This document shows positions 1-9,558 of a stretch of 64,000 bases of DNA, piece after piece. A program made the position numbers and the translations under genes. How positions within the stretch are numbered: the stretch's first letter is position 1; each line of letters opens with the position of its first letter. The stretch is from Paludibaculum fermentans (lineage in GTDB: Bacteria; Acidobacteriota; Terriglobia; Bryobacterales; Bryobacteraceae): the NCBI RefSeq assembly GCF_015277775.1, contig NZ_CP063849.1, positions 6,339,501 to 6,403,500 of the forward strand, read 5' to 3'. The notes under the pieces are model-generated. The model searched no databases. It saw only the letters and a program-made list of their open reading frames with translations, and had not been told where the DNA came from.

Positions 1-2736
1 CTGTATTCCACCTACGTGAGCGGGCGCATAGACGGGATGGCTGTGGATGCGGCCGGACACGCGTACGTGACGGGCAGGCTCCAGGATCGATCCGCGCCGG
101 GCTATGCCGGCTGCGGCCCGGAGCCGAACGGATTCGTGGTGAAGTTGGGCCGGCGCGGGGATTCGGCGGAGTATGCGTCCTGTCTTCCGGAAATGACGCC
201 CACCGCCATCGCGTTGGACGAAACAGGGGCCGCGTATGTGGCCGGCTCTACCACCTCGCCGCGACTGGCTGTGACGCCGGGTGCGGCGCAAGCGCGATCC
301 GGGAATGGGGCGACCCTGGGGTCGGATGGATTTGCCGGGAAGCTGAAAGCGGACGGTCAGCAGTTCGAGTACCTGACGTATCTCGGCGGAAGTGCCGATG
401 ACGCGATCCAGGCCATTGCCGTCGACAAAGCCGGGCAAGCTTACGTGACAGGCTGGACCAAGTCGCCTGACTTTCCCGTGGCGCAGGCCCGGCAGTGGGA
501 ACCTGGCGGCGGGGTGTTGATGCGAAGCGAGGATGCCGCTGCCAACTGGCGGAGAGCGGAGAGCGGCTTGCCGGTGGCACCGTCGCTCCTGGTAGCTCAC
601 CCTAACGCGGCGGGTGTGGTGCTGGCGGTTCTCCAGGATCCCGGCGACGGAATCTACCGGTTGTATAAGACGGTGGATGGCGGTGCGGCCTGGTTTCCGT
701 ATGCGCCCATTCCGGTCCAGCCGGCGGCCGTTCTCTTCGACACCAAGGACGATTCCATCCTCTATCTGGTTGCCGCGGGCACACTCTACAGAACCACGAA
801 CGGCGGCGCGAACTGGCAGCCGATCCGGCTGCCGAACTCGAGTGCGGACGTGAGCCTGACAGCCGGCCGGCAGGGCTCTACTCTTTACTTCCTGGCGCTG
901 GGTACGCTGTGGCGCAGCCGGGACGCCGGAGATACGTGGTCCGCCCTGAATGCCCTGGGGCATGGCGTGAATCAGGTGGCGGTGGATGCGGTGAACGAGC
1001 AGGGTTTGTACGTGCTTGGCGGCGACACTTTGCTCAAGAGCGCAGATAGCGGTACGACCTGGGCTGAGGTTGGCAAGGATGCGCGCATCGCGGGTTCAAA
1101 GCTGCTGGTTGCGGCCGGAAATCCATCGATCCTTTACGCGTCCGGCGCGTCGACTTACCTCAGTGAGGACGGCGGGAAGAACTGGACACTGGCGCTGAAT
1201 GCCGGGGTTTCCGCCATCGACTCAGGGGATCCTCATACGGCGTACCAGATCACCTCGCAGGGCCTCTACCGGATCCGGTTCGAGGGGGGCGCGGCCACTT
1301 CGAGCCTTGTGCTGTCCGGCAAGATACGGTCGCTGCAAATGGACGCAGGCACTTCGTCCCGTGTGTATGTATCGGCGCCGCCCGCATGGGATGCGTTTCT
1401 GACCAAGATCAACTCTGACGGCTCGGCTTGGGTTTATTCCACCTATTTCGGAGGGACCGGGTTCGATGTGGGCCGGTCGCTGGCCGTGGATGTGGATGGG
1501 AACGTGACGATGGTTGGCTCGACAAACTCGACGAACCTGCCTACGACCGAATCCGGGCCGCAGAGAATTTTCGGCGGTGCTCTTTCTGCGTGGAGCGAGG
1601 CGGGCGCTGACCTTGGTGCGGGCGCGGCTCCGGATGCGTTCGTGGCGCAGTTTGACAGCTCAGGCCAGACTCTGCGGTTCGGCACGTATCTGGGTGGGAC
1701 GCTGCAGGAGGACGGCCTGGGTGTCACGATGGACTGGCAAGGCACGATCTACGCGATGGGCACGGCGCGATCAGCGGAGTTCCCTTTCAGCGCGGATAGT
1801 GCAAAGCCACGCGGAGAGCCCGGACTGGCCGGGAGCATCGCCGGGACATTCCTGGCGCGTATCGACGGATCGGAACCAGCGATGGACTACCGCGGGTACT
1901 TCGAGAACTTTGCATCGGCTCTTGCCGTGGATGCGGCGGATCAGGTGCTGTTGGCCAGCTTGACACGGACCTTCGAACAGGGCCAGGCCACGTCCGCGGA
2001 GGACCTCGAGTTCAAGATCATTCGATTCGGAGAGAGCCTGGTGCGGCCCCAGGTGGCCACCGGCGGTCTGGTGGATCCATTTACGCAGCGGACAGGGCGA
2101 GCGGTGCCGGGCTCAGTGCAATGGCTTTCCGGATCGCATCTGGCGTCCGGTACGGCCGAGGCGGCCGGTACACCACTGCCGCTGGAACTGTTGGGAACCC
2201 GTGTGCTGATAGATGGGCGGCCGGCTCCGCTGCTGAAGGTGGGTCCGGAGAGGATCGAGTTCCAGGTGCCGTACGAGACGCCGGCGGACACGGTGGTCGA
2301 AATCGTAGTGCGCACTGCGGAGGGCGACAGCCTGCCGGCGGCGTTGCGGATCCTGAAAGCGGCGCCGAACGTCCGGGTGGATCTGGAGACGGCGCGCGCG
2401 GTGGCGACGAACGAGGACGGCAGCGTGAATGGGCCGGAACATCCCGCGGCGGCAGGGTCGGTTGTGACGGTGTCTCTGACGGGTGTGGGGCCGCTGGAGA
2501 ATGGTCCGGTGACGGGTGAGGCGGCGGCGGGCAAAGCACGGGCTGTGTTGCCGTCCAGTGTGAGGATCGGCAAGAAGGATGGAGCGGTGGTGTACCTGGG
2601 CGCGGCTCCCGGGCAGGTGGGCGTGGGGCAGGCGGAGATCCGGATTCCGATGCTGGTTTCCAGCGAGTACCCGATGGTGTTGACGGTGGGCGGTGTGGCC
2701 GGCAACCGTTGTCTGATTTCGGTGGTGGCGCAATGA
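1..2736 (+). CDS. SBBP/Asp-box repeat secreted protein with Solibacter-type C-terminal domain (5' partial)
   Basis: The reading frame is open from base 1 (first residues LYSTY, the core of an SBBP beta-propeller repeat), so the true start lies outside the window; the GTG at 16 is not the start. Two SBBP blocks (YLTYLGGSADDAIQAIAVD, YSTYFGGTGFDVGRSLAVD) flank a run of sortilin/sialidase-like Asp-boxes (TVDGGAAW, TTNGGANW, SRDAGDTW, SADSGTTW, SEDGGKNW) that should form a second propeller. From about residue 685 to the end is an Ig-like tail with the composition of the Solibacter C-terminal domain (TIGR03437 type). No catalytic residues are recognised. Such proteins are usually exported; the role is inferred to be binding or surface display. 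The stop overlaps the start of the paralogue downstream (ATGA), so the two are co-translated. Confidence 0.85.
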   Translation: MYSTYVSGRIDGMAVDAAGHAYVTGRLQDRSAPGYAGCGPEPNGFVVKLGRRGDSAEYASCLPEMTPTAIALDETGAAYVAGSTTSPRLAVTPGAAQARSGNGATLGSDGFAGKLKADGQQFEYLTYLGGSADDAIQAIAVDKAGQAYVTGWTKSPDFPVAQARQWEPGGGVLMRSEDAAANWRRAESGLPVAPSLLVAHPNAAGVVLAVLQDPGDGIYRLYKTVDGGAAWFPYAPIPVQPAAVLFDTKDDSILYLVAAGTLYRTTNGGANWQPIRLPNSSADVSLTAGRQGSTLYFLALGTLWRSRDAGDTWSALNALGHGVNQVAVDAVNEQGLYVLGGDTLLKSADSGTTWAEVGKDARIAGSKLLVAAGNPSILYASGASTYLSEDGGKNWTLALNAGVSAIDSGDPHTAYQITSQGLYRIRFEGGAATSSLVLSGKIRSLQMDAGTSSRVYVSAPPAWDAFLTKINSDGSAWVYSTYFGGTGFDVGRSLAVDVDGNVTMVGSTNSTNLPTTESGPQRIFGGALSAWSEAGADLGAGAAPDAFVAQFDSSGQTLRFGTYLGGTLQEDGLGVTMDWQGTIYAMGTARSAEFPFSADSAKPRGEPGLAGSIAGTFLARIDGSEPAMDYRGYFENFASALAVDAADQVLLASLTRTFEQGQATSAEDLEFKIIRFGESLVRPQVATGGLVDPFTQRTGRAVPGSVQWLSGSHLASGTAEAAGTPLPLELLGTRVLIDGRPAPLLKVGPERIEFQVPYETPADTVVEIVVRTAEGDSLPAALRILKAAPNVRVDLETARAVATNEDGSVNGPEHPAAAGSVVTVSLTGVGPLENGPVTGEAAAGKARAVLPSSVRIGKKDGAVVYLGAAPGQVGVGQAEIRIPMLVSSEYPMVLTVGGVAGNRCLISVVAQ

Positions 2737-5141
2737 AGACGTCGAGCGTTCTGGGGGCGGCCTGGCTGGCGGCCACGATGGCGGCGGGTATGCTGCCGGG
2801 CCAGCAGGAGGCGCAGTTCCATTACTTCCTGGGAAAAGATCCGGCGCAATGGCGGCGCGGAGAGACGCTGAGATTGAGGAACCGGGACCGGATCCGGGCG
2901 GCCTCCCTGAGTTACTCCACCTTCCTCGGTGGCGGGTCGAACGAGCACGCGTCGGCCGTGGTGACCGATGACCAGGGGAACATCTACATGACCGGCTACA
3001 CCATGTCGGCCGACTTTCCGGTAACGGAAGACGCCTATCAGGGTTCGCTGGGCTATAGCGGTTACAGCACGGACGCGTTTGTCGCCAAGTTCGATGCGAA
3101 TGGCCGGCTGGTGTACTGCACGTTTCTGGGCGGCGCCTCCGATGACAAGGCCAACGCGATCGCTGTGGACCGGTATGGCAATGCGTACATCACGGGGAGC
3201 ACGATTTCGCGGGATTTTCCCACGACGGAAGGCGCGATTGTCACAACATTGGGGACTGCCGCCGGCGCGGCAGCCGGGGTCTTCGTCACGAAGCTGAATG
3301 CCGCGGGCAACTCGATACTCTACTCGACGCTGTTGGCCCGCGGGGTTGCCTCAGACAGCGGCAACGCGATCGCCGTGGACGCGGCGGGCTACGCATTGGT
3401 GGCCGGCAAGACTTCGGCCGTTCAGCTTCGCGTGACAACCGGCGCGATGGCGGCCTTGGGTACGGGCAGCGGTTTCCTGGTGAAGCTGAATCCGGCGGGC
3501 TCACGTTTTGTCTTCGTCACTTCCATGTCGAGGCTGACCGATCAGGTCAATGCCTTGACGACGGACCGGGACGGGAATGTGTATGTCACGGGCAGCACCA
3601 ATGACCTCGAGCCGCGCGACGGCGGCGCCCAGAGATCGAATGCCGGGCGGACCCTGTTTCTCACCTCGGACGCCGGAGCGCACTGGGCGCTGCCCGGGCC
3701 CGGACTGGAGGACATGCGTGTGGCGAGCGTGACTTTTGATCCGCGGAATGCCGCAGTGGTCTATGCTGCCGGGACCAGGGGGCTGTTCCGCAGCACCGAT
3801 GGCGGCGGCTCGTGGTCCCTTTTCTATAGCGGAGAGAATATTGCGAAGGTTGTGCTGGATCCCAGCGACTCAAGCCATATGGTGGTCTTTGCATTTACTT
3901 CCGTAGTGTTCCGGTATACCCAGCTGAGCAGCAGGGACGGTGGCCTGAGTTGGACGTCTCAGGTGACGAACTTCGGAGACATGGTGTGCGACCCGGCGGA
4001 TGCCCGGAGGTGCTCAGCAGGGGGCAGCGCGGGCTTCTACTTCAGCGCGGACGGCGGCGACACGTGGGGGATGACGACGATCGTTGGCGAAAACAACTTC
4101 TCCGCTCCGGTGATCGATCGGGGCAACCCCGGCACATTGTATTCGACGAACAACCACGGAGTTTGGCGCAGCCAGAACTTCGGCGTAACGTGGTCCTCAG
4201 TGAACCGTGCAGTCCCGATCGCCGGGCTGGTGGTCCACCCTGACGGCAATGGTGTGCTGTACGGGGCTTATGCCTCTTTCCTGCTGAAGAGCGTGGATGG
4301 CGGAGTGAACTGGACACAGATCGGCTATGCCCTGAGTTCGAGATTGTTCTTCGATCCGGTGGATCGCAGGACCCTTTACCAGGCGGGTTCGCAAGGGCTG
4401 CTTCGCAGTACGGACGATGGCAGGAGTTTTGAAGCGGTGGCCTCCCAGCCGCTGAATTCCAATGTCTTCGGGCTGGAGTTCGCACCCAACCAACCCGGCG
4501 TCTGGTTTGCCCTGAGCGGTGCCGCCACCGACGCCTTCCTCACCAAGGTGAGCGCTGACGGAAGTACTCAGTTGTTCTCCACTTACTTCGGCGGCGCCAG
4601 CGCCGACACCGCCAACCGGATCGCCTTGGATGGGAGTGGCAATATCTACATCGCGGGTTCCACGAATTCGAGCGATTTGAATGGGGCAGTGAATGCGTAT
4701 GGCGGCGGCCGGGGCGATGCCTTTGTGGCGAAGTTCAGCGCCGACGGATCGCGACTGCTTTATTCACGGCTGGTGGGCGGGCAGGACTTTGAAAGCGGGT
4801 TGGGCCTGGCTGTGGATGCGGCGGGGCGCGCGGTGCTGACCGGCGCCACCTACTCGGCCGACTTTCCCCGGACCGTGGACGCCCTGCCTGGCGCGGCGTC
4901 CGGCCTCTATTCCATCGGCTACTACCTGCAACTGGATCCGGATGGAGCCGTGGTCTCCGCGTCCTATCTGGGCGGACCGAACGAGGACAGCGCCACGGCG
5001 GCGGCGATCTCCACCAGTGGCAAGGTGTGTATTGTCGGTGACACCAACTCGCCCGAGATGGCCACGACACCGGGCGCGGCGCAGCCGGTGCGGAACGGAT
5101 TCGCCGACACGTTTTTGATGATCCTGGATCTGGTGCGGTGA
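2733..5141 (+). CDS. SBBP/Asp-box repeat secreted protein, paralogue of the upstream gene
   Basis: The product is 802 residues. I chose the ATG at 2733, which overlaps the upstream TGA, because it opens directly onto a signal peptide (MKTSSVLGAAWLAATMAAGM); an upstream in-frame TTG at 2709 would bury it. After the signal peptide come SBBP repeats (YSTFLGGGSNEHASAVVTD, YCTFLGGASDDKANAIAVD). Next is a block of at least six Asp-boxes (TSDAGAHW, STDGGGSW, SRDGGLSW, SADGGDTW, SQNFGVTW, SVDGGVNW), then further SBBP repeats to the end. Unlike its neighbour it lacks the Ig-like C-terminal domain. The architecture predicts an exported protein with two kinds of beta-propeller blade; function unknown. 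Confidence 0.85.
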   Translation: MKTSSVLGAAWLAATMAAGMLPGQQEAQFHYFLGKDPAQWRRGETLRLRNRDRIRAASLSYSTFLGGGSNEHASAVVTDDQGNIYMTGYTMSADFPVTEDAYQGSLGYSGYSTDAFVAKFDANGRLVYCTFLGGASDDKANAIAVDRYGNAYITGSTISRDFPTTEGAIVTTLGTAAGAAAGVFVTKLNAAGNSILYSTLLARGVASDSGNAIAVDAAGYALVAGKTSAVQLRVTTGAMAALGTGSGFLVKLNPAGSRFVFVTSMSRLTDQVNALTTDRDGNVYVTGSTNDLEPRDGGAQRSNAGRTLFLTSDAGAHWALPGPGLEDMRVASVTFDPRNAAVVYAAGTRGLFRSTDGGGSWSLFYSGENIAKVVLDPSDSSHMVVFAFTSVVFRYTQLSSRDGGLSWTSQVTNFGDMVCDPADARRCSAGGSAGFYFSADGGDTWGMTTIVGENNFSAPVIDRGNPGTLYSTNNHGVWRSQNFGVTWSSVNRAVPIAGLVVHPDGNGVLYGAYASFLLKSVDGGVNWTQIGYALSSRLFFDPVDRRTLYQAGSQGLLRSTDDGRSFEAVASQPLNSNVFGLEFAPNQPGVWFALSGAATDAFLTKVSADGSTQLFSTYFGGASADTANRIALDGSGNIYIAGSTNSSDLNGAVNAYGGGRGDAFVAKFSADGSRLLYSRLVGGQDFESGLGLAVDAAGRAVLTGATYSADFPRTVDALPGAASGLYSIGYYLQLDPDGAVVSASYLGGPNEDSATAAAISTSGKVCIVGDTNSPEMATTPGAAQPVRNGFADTFLMILDLVR

Positions 5142-5170
5142 AGGCGCGGAGAGTCTCGCGGGCAAAGTCA

Positions 5171-5183
5171 TTGCCAAAAGCAA
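5171..5183. promoter_or_regulatory. Short inverted repeat upstream of the MarR-GNAT gene (possible operator)
   Basis: TTGC-N5-GCAA is a perfect but short (4-bp arms) inverted repeat, 24 bases before the MarR-GNAT start. MarR proteins often bind palindromes near their own gene, so this is a plausible autoregulatory site. The arms are too short to exclude chance. Confidence 0.2.
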
Positions 5184-5207
5184 CTACTTTCAGGTAGCCT
5201 GTTGTCG

Positions 5208-6125
5208 ATGGCCAACGGCGCTATATCGAGCACGCAGGCAGACCAGATTGCCGTGGTCCGCGACTTCAATCGTTTCTATACGGCGCGATTGGGGTTGCTG
5301 CGGAAACGGCACCTGGACGGAGAGTTTTCGCTGACGGAGGCCCGGATCCTTTACGAGATCGGGACCACTCCGCGGACTACCGCCGCGACGTTGCGTGGCA
5401 GGCTGGGGCTCGATGCCGGCTACCTCAGCCGCTTGCTCGCGCTGCTGACGAAGCGGAAGCTGATCCGTCAAACGGCGTCCAGGGAAGATGGGCGCGAGAA
5501 GCTGCTCACGCTGGCAGCAGCGGGTGAGGCGGCGGTGGCCCGGCTCAATGAACAATCCTCGCTCCAGATCAGCGACCTGCTCGCGGGCCTCGGCGCCGAA
5601 GAGCGCGGACTGCTGGTGCAGTCGTTGTCCAAGGTTCGCTCGCTTCTCAGCCAGAGCGACGAAGAGCCCGTGCAGGTGGTACGGCTGACGGAGTCCAGTG
5701 AGGATGCGATCGGCCTGCTGCACGAGTATTACGAAGCCGTCCATGTGGTGCGGCGCGACACTCCACGGAGCATTGAGAAGATGATCCATGGCGCCTCGTC
5801 GGGCCTCTGGCTGGCGTATCTCGAAGGCGAGGCGGTCGGCTGTGTAGCGCTGAAGAGTCTGCCTTCCATTGCCTCCGCCGTCGAATGCAAACGGCTTTAC
5901 GTGCGGCCTTCGGCGCGCGGACGCCACATCGCCGAAAAGCTGTTGGATGCGCAGGAGGAGTTTGCCCGTAGCCAGGGCCTGCAATGGATCTACCTGGACA
6001 GCTATGACGACCTCAAGGCGGCCATCGCCCTATACCGGAAACGGGGCTACGTCGCCTGCGAGCGCTACAACGACAATCCGCAGGCAACGGTGTTTCTCCG
6101 GAAGTACATCGGGGCTGGCCGGTAG
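5208..6125 (+). CDS. MarR-type winged-helix regulator fused to a GNAT N-acetyltransferase
   Basis: The product is 305 residues. Residues about 15-145 form a MarR-like winged helix (LTEARILYEIG, then a recognition-helix region DAGYLSRLLALLTKRKLI and the wing with REDGREK). Residues about 155-303 form a GNAT fold with the acetyl-CoA loop (RPSARGRHIAEKLL) and the C-terminal YRKRGY strand-helix. MarR-GNAT fusions are a known bacterial family; the acyl acceptor cannot be told. I chose ATG 5208 over the in-frame TTG at 5202 for lack of any reason to prefer TTG. This is the last chromosomal gene before the left repeat of the putative island, 50 bases away. Confidence 0.85.
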   Translation: MANGAISSTQADQIAVVRDFNRFYTARLGLLRKRHLDGEFSLTEARILYEIGTTPRTTAATLRGRLGLDAGYLSRLLALLTKRKLIRQTASREDGREKLLTLAAAGEAAVARLNEQSSLQISDLLAGLGAEERGLLVQSLSKVRSLLSQSDEEPVQVVRLTESSEDAIGLLHEYYEAVHVVRRDTPRSIEKMIHGASSGLWLAYLEGEAVGCVALKSLPSIASAVECKRLYVRPSARGRHIAEKLLDAQEEFARSQGLQWIYLDSYDDLKAAIALYRKRGYVACERYNDNPQATVFLRKYIGAGR

Positions 6126-6174
6126 CCATCGCCGTGATGCCCACCGGGCTGAGGGCACATCGAATCTGGCGGGG

Positions 6175-6220
6175 TGGTGGGCGGTGAGGGACTTGAACCC
6201 CCGACTTCCTGCTTGTAAGG
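6175..6220 (-). repeat. Left 46-bp attachment-site repeat (partial tRNA-Val copy)
   Basis: These 46 bases are identical to 20558-20603. Read on the minus strand they give the anticodon loop, 3' anticodon stem, variable loop, T-arm, acceptor strand and CCA of tRNA-Val(UAC). The 5' half (acceptor strand, D-arm) is absent: the sequence diverges at 6221. It cannot make a tRNA and is best read as the att site remaining after integration. Confidence 0.85.
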
Positions 6221-6378
6221 GATCAGCGCCCCTTCCAATGGCTCCTTGACATACGTCTGAATCTCAATATTTACAATAACTTGGGGAATCTGCTTCTTCG
6301 CTCGAGACAACCCAAGTGGAATCAACAGGTCGAGTTTTGGCGCAGTTCTGACACAGCGAGGTCGGTCAGATCGTTCCG

Positions 6379-7410
6379 ATGGAACTCGTCCTGGGTATTG
6401 AGGGTCCAGGCGTGGAACTTCACTCGATGCGCGACCGGAGCTCGCGCGGTCCGAACAGTCCAAGAGACGGTGGGTTCGAGCGGGTTGGGGAAGCTCTGCG
6501 GCTGGGATATCCCGAACTACTTGTCTCCAAGCGACGGCTCCGGCAGGTAGAGTCCATCCAGTTGGTTCGAGAACGACGGGAGACCGAGACTCAGAATCTC
6601 GGATTCTCGTCGCGCCCCTTTGTTCTCTGTGGGCTGCCGGTGAAGCGCCCTCCCACGGGGTGCCTCCTCCATGAGCGCCGCAATGGACGGTTCGTCCTCC
6701 AGGTGACCGGGCATCCGAGCTATGGATTGCCCTGGGGGCAGGACCGACTGATTCCCATCTTCTTGGCGACCCTCGCGATTCGACAAAAGTCACCACGGAT
6801 CCAATTCAGTAGCGCAGCGCAGATGCTTGACGCCTTCGGGCTTCAGCAAGGGGGCTCACAGTACCGCCGGCTAATTGCCTCATTCCAGAGGATCTTTGGT
6901 GCAACGATCTTCTTCGGCACAGACACGCAACTTGAACGTACAGCCGTCGTCCACTGCGCCCGGTTCAACTTCATGACTGAGGCGAGGATCTGGTACTCGA
7001 GGTACTCCAATGAGCAGCTGCTGCCTGGGGACTGCCAGAACGTGATCCTGCTGAGCGATCAGTTCTATCGAGAGATTCTGGACCACCCGATTCCCACAGA
7101 TCTAGACGCAGCCAAAGCTCTGTCTTCCTGTCCGGCGGCTCTGGACCTGTTCATGTGGCTTTCCTATCGCTGCTTTACGGCAACGCGGCAAGAATGGATA
7201 CCTCTTTTCGGGCGCTTCGGTCTGGCGAGCCAGTTGGGGAGTGCCGAATACGCGCGGCCGCGCAAGTTCAGGGAGAAGTTGGAGGGCTGGCTCGGAATTG
7301 TTCGAGCGATGTGGCCGATGTGTCCGGCGGTCATTGACGAGCATGGGACGGGACTGATGCTGGATCGTGCATATGCGGTTTCGCCGAAAGATCAAGCGCG
7401 GCCTGCGTGA
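6379..7410 (+). CDS. Plasmid-type replication initiator, RepA_C family
   Basis: The product is 343 residues. The core matches the plasmid-encoded RepA C-terminal family as I know it: a GLPWGQDRLIPIFLATLAIR block where the family has GLPYGxxPRLLL, then GGSQYRRLIASFQRIFGATI, a VILSDQFYREIL-like strand-helix, the PIPTDLDAAKAL segment and LDLFMWLSYR. The family binds plasmid origin iterons and starts replication. Residues 1-80 are charged and not recognised. The start is uncertain: no good ribosome-binding site precedes ATG 6379, and other Met codons lie downstream. It sits just inside the left att repeat, as expected of an integrated plasmid. Convergent with the sigma54 activator gene. Confidence 0.75.
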   Translation: MELVLGIEGPGVELHSMRDRSSRGPNSPRDGGFERVGEALRLGYPELLVSKRRLRQVESIQLVRERRETETQNLGFSSRPFVLCGLPVKRPPTGCLLHERRNGRFVLQVTGHPSYGLPWGQDRLIPIFLATLAIRQKSPRIQFSSAAQMLDAFGLQQGGSQYRRLIASFQRIFGATIFFGTDTQLERTAVVHCARFNFMTEARIWYSRYSNEQLLPGDCQNVILLSDQFYREILDHPIPTDLDAAKALSSCPAALDLFMWLSYRCFTATRQEWIPLFGRFGLASQLGSAEYARPRKFREKLEGWLGIVRAMWPMCPAVIDEHGTGLMLDRAYAVSPKDQARPA

Positions 7411-7598
7411 GGTCTACTAGGCTTGTGAGGCCCAAGAGTCCTGAATTATGACATAGGTCAGTTGCCTATCGGGTTTCGGCATTGAACCGCAGTGCTTCCC
7501 GGGGACCGTGAAACCGGCCGCCCCTCATCCGCACTGCATCGAAGCGGCCAATCTCCGTGCAGGTCGGGGGTAACTTTTCCTTCGCGTGACGGCCCCTA

Positions 7599-9485
7599 TT
7601 ACTCTCGGTTTGCCTTCAGCCCGTATGCACGAAGCAGGCGGTGTAGGTACTTCACGTTGATGCCGAGTCGAGCCGCTGCCTGCGTGTAGTTTCCTGAAGC
7701 AGCTTCCATGGCACTTGTGAGTAGCTGCCGTTTTGACTGCAAGACGCCGGAGTGGTAACCGGTGGCGGCCATGATCCCGGCCGGTATCACGCCGGCAATC
7801 TCGTCCGGCAGATCTTCGAACTCGATCCAGTCGCTCTGTCCGAGCACGACCGCGCGCTCAACCGTGTTCTGGAGTTCACGGACATTGCCCGGCCATGTGT
7901 ACTGAAGGAGAGCGGCGCGCGCGGCGGATGAGAAGCCTCTGATGAGACGCCCCGCCTTGCGGGCGAAGCGCTCGAGAAAGAGATCGGCCAGAACCAGAAT
8001 ATCCTTCTCCCTGTCGCGGAGCGCAGGCATTCGCAGCGCCACCACATTCAGTCGGTAATACAGGTCATCACGGAACTTTCCCTGTTCTACGAGTTCTGCG
8101 AGATCGCGATTGGTAGCGGCCACCAAACGAAAATCGACTTTGATTGGCCTCGACCCTCCGACTCTCTCGAGCTCCTTTTCCTGCAGCGCACGAAGGAGTT
8201 TGGACTGCGAGGGAGCCGGCAGTTCGCCGATTTCGTCTAGGAACAGCGTTCCACCGTCCGCAAGCTCCAGTTTCCCGCGTTTCTGCGAGATCGCGCCCGT
8301 GAAAGCACCACGTTCGTGGCCAAATAGTTCACTTTCCAGTAAGTTCTCGGCAATGGCGGCGCAATTGACGGCCACCCAGGCCTCCTTCCGGCGCGGGCTG
8401 TTCGCATGGATCGCCCGTGCAGCCAGTTCCTTGCCCGTGCCGCTCTCCCCCAACAGCAGCACTGTCGCATCGGATGGCGCAGCTCTCAGGATTGAGTCAT
8501 AGATCTTCCGCATCTTCGGGCTGTCGCCAGTCATGTTCAAGGTCTGCCCAAGATCGGAACGCAGCCGACGAACTTCACTATCGAGCCGTTCAATCCGGAG
8601 CGCACTCTCCAGGGGTTGCGAGGCCATGCCCGCGATCGCCGCCAGCAGGGTCACCTCTGCTTGGCCGAATAGGCAGGAAGGGTCGGAAGTCTCCAGGTAG
8701 ATCAAGCCGAGCGGGCGTCCCGCGATGAGCAGCGGCGCGGCAGCGATGGAGGCTATGCGCGTGGAGCGAATGCTTGCCGCGCCATCGAGTCGTGGATCTG
8801 AACCCGGAGCACCGGCGAAGGCGCATTTGTCATCCATCACCATGCGGATCAACGTACGACTTACGCGAATGTCAGCGGGCTCAGTCCCCCCTATGCCACG
8901 TTCCCAGCCATAGCTGGCGACAGGGGTCTCAGTGCCCGGGTCAAGAAGCAGAATCGCCGCGCGTTCAGGCGGCAGTAAGGACATGATTGATTCCAGCAAT
9001 TGCCGCTGCAGCCCGTTGAGGCTCCGCCACGAATTCAGGGAAAGGCCAATTCTGGTCAGCAATTGGACACTCTGCTCAGCCGTGATAAGCGGCGTCGCTG
9101 TCGACCTGCCGCCCGTTTCCGCGACCGGGAGACGGATGGTGGCGAGCAGGTCCTGTCCTTCTTCGTCGATTGATACCCGGTCGGGCCCCTCGGTTTCCCC
9201 CCCCAGAAATAGAAACGCACTATCTCCGATCGATAGGTGGTCGCCAGCGACAAGTGCTCTCGCCATTATCCTTTCGCCATTGACGAAAGTTCCATTTGCA
9301 CTGCTCAGATCTTCGACAATCCAGATCGAATCCTGGAAGCGCAAAAGGCAGTGCTGACGCGAGACGAGCAGATCTTCCAATTTGATGTGGTTCGACCCAT
9401 CTCTGCCGAGTTGCACGAGCGGGATCGGCAGCGGCACCACGATTCCCTTCATGGGGCCCTGAATTCCAACCAGTCTGTCGTTCAT
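7599..9485 (-). CDS. FHA-GAF-AAA+ sigma54-dependent transcription activator with Fis-type HTH
   Basis: The product is 628 residues. Residues about 12-95 are an FHA phosphothreonine-binding domain ([26 protein letters not shown]). About 150-300 resembles GAF. About 335-570 is the AAA+ domain with Walker A GESGTGKE, the sigma54-contact loop GAFTGA, Walker [14 protein letters not shown] and the arginine-finger region ([22 protein letters not shown]). The last 40 residues are a Fis-type HTH ([24 protein letters not shown]). An N-terminal FHA in place of a receiver implies control by Ser/Thr phosphorylation. It is divergent from the Ser/Thr kinase at 9559, the obvious partner. Its target promoters are not evident; sigma54 itself is encoded at 49874-51451. 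Confidence 0.95.
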   Translation of the reverse strand: MNDRLVGIQGPMKGIVVPLPIPLVQLGRDGSNHIKLEDLLVSRQHCLLRFQDSIWIVEDLSSANGTFVNGERIMARALVAGDHLSIGDSAFLFLGGETEGPDRVSIDEEGQDLLATIRLPVAETGGRSTATPLITAEQSVQLLTRIGLSLNSWRSLNGLQRQLLESIMSLLPPERAAILLLDPGTETPVASYGWERGIGGTEPADIRVSRTLIRMVMDDKCAFAGAPGSDPRLDGAASIRSTRIASIAAAPLLIAGRPLGLIYLETSDPSCLFGQAEVTLLAAIAGMASQPLESALRIERLDSEVRRLRSDLGQTLNMTGDSPKMRKIYDSILRAAPSDATVLLLGESGTGKELAARAIHANSPRRKEAWVAVNCAAIAENLLESELFGHERGAFTGAISQKRGKLELADGGTLFLDEIGELPAPSQSKLLRALQEKELERVGGSRPIKVDFRLVAATNRDLAELVEQGKFRDDLYYRLNVVALRMPALRDREKDILVLADLFLERFARKAGRLIRGFSSAARAALLQYTWPGNVRELQNTVERAVVLGQSDWIEFEDLPDEIAGVIPAGIMAATGYHSGVLQSKRQLLTSAMEAASGNYTQAAARLGINVKYLHRLLRAYGLKANRE

Positions 9486-9512
9486 CTAGATTGATTCCTA
9501 CAAAAGATTAGG

Positions 9513-9540
9513 TTGAAAACCAACCGCTTTGAGTTATACT
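9513..9540 (+). promoter_or_regulatory. Sigma70-type promoter of the kinase gene
   Basis: TTGAAA (9513-9518), a 16-bp spacer and TATACT (9535-9540) make a good sigma70 match in the 73-bp gap between the divergent activator and kinase genes. It would start transcription near 9547, just before the ATG at 9559. It also argues against the in-frame TTG at 9529, which lies inside the promoter. Confidence 0.5.
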
Positions 9541-9558
9541 CATCAAACCTCGGGCTGC

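Noticed and set aside
6175-6220. A second tRNA-Val gene
   Set aside because: Only the 3' half is present; the D-arm and 5' acceptor strand are missing.
6246-6277. TTGACA and TACAAT as a promoter for the RepA gene
   Set aside because: The spacer is 20 bp, too long for a normal sigma70 promoter.
9529-9558. TTG start giving ten extra residues on the Ser/Thr kinase
   Set aside because: It lies within the -10 region of the likely promoter and adds no conserved sequence.
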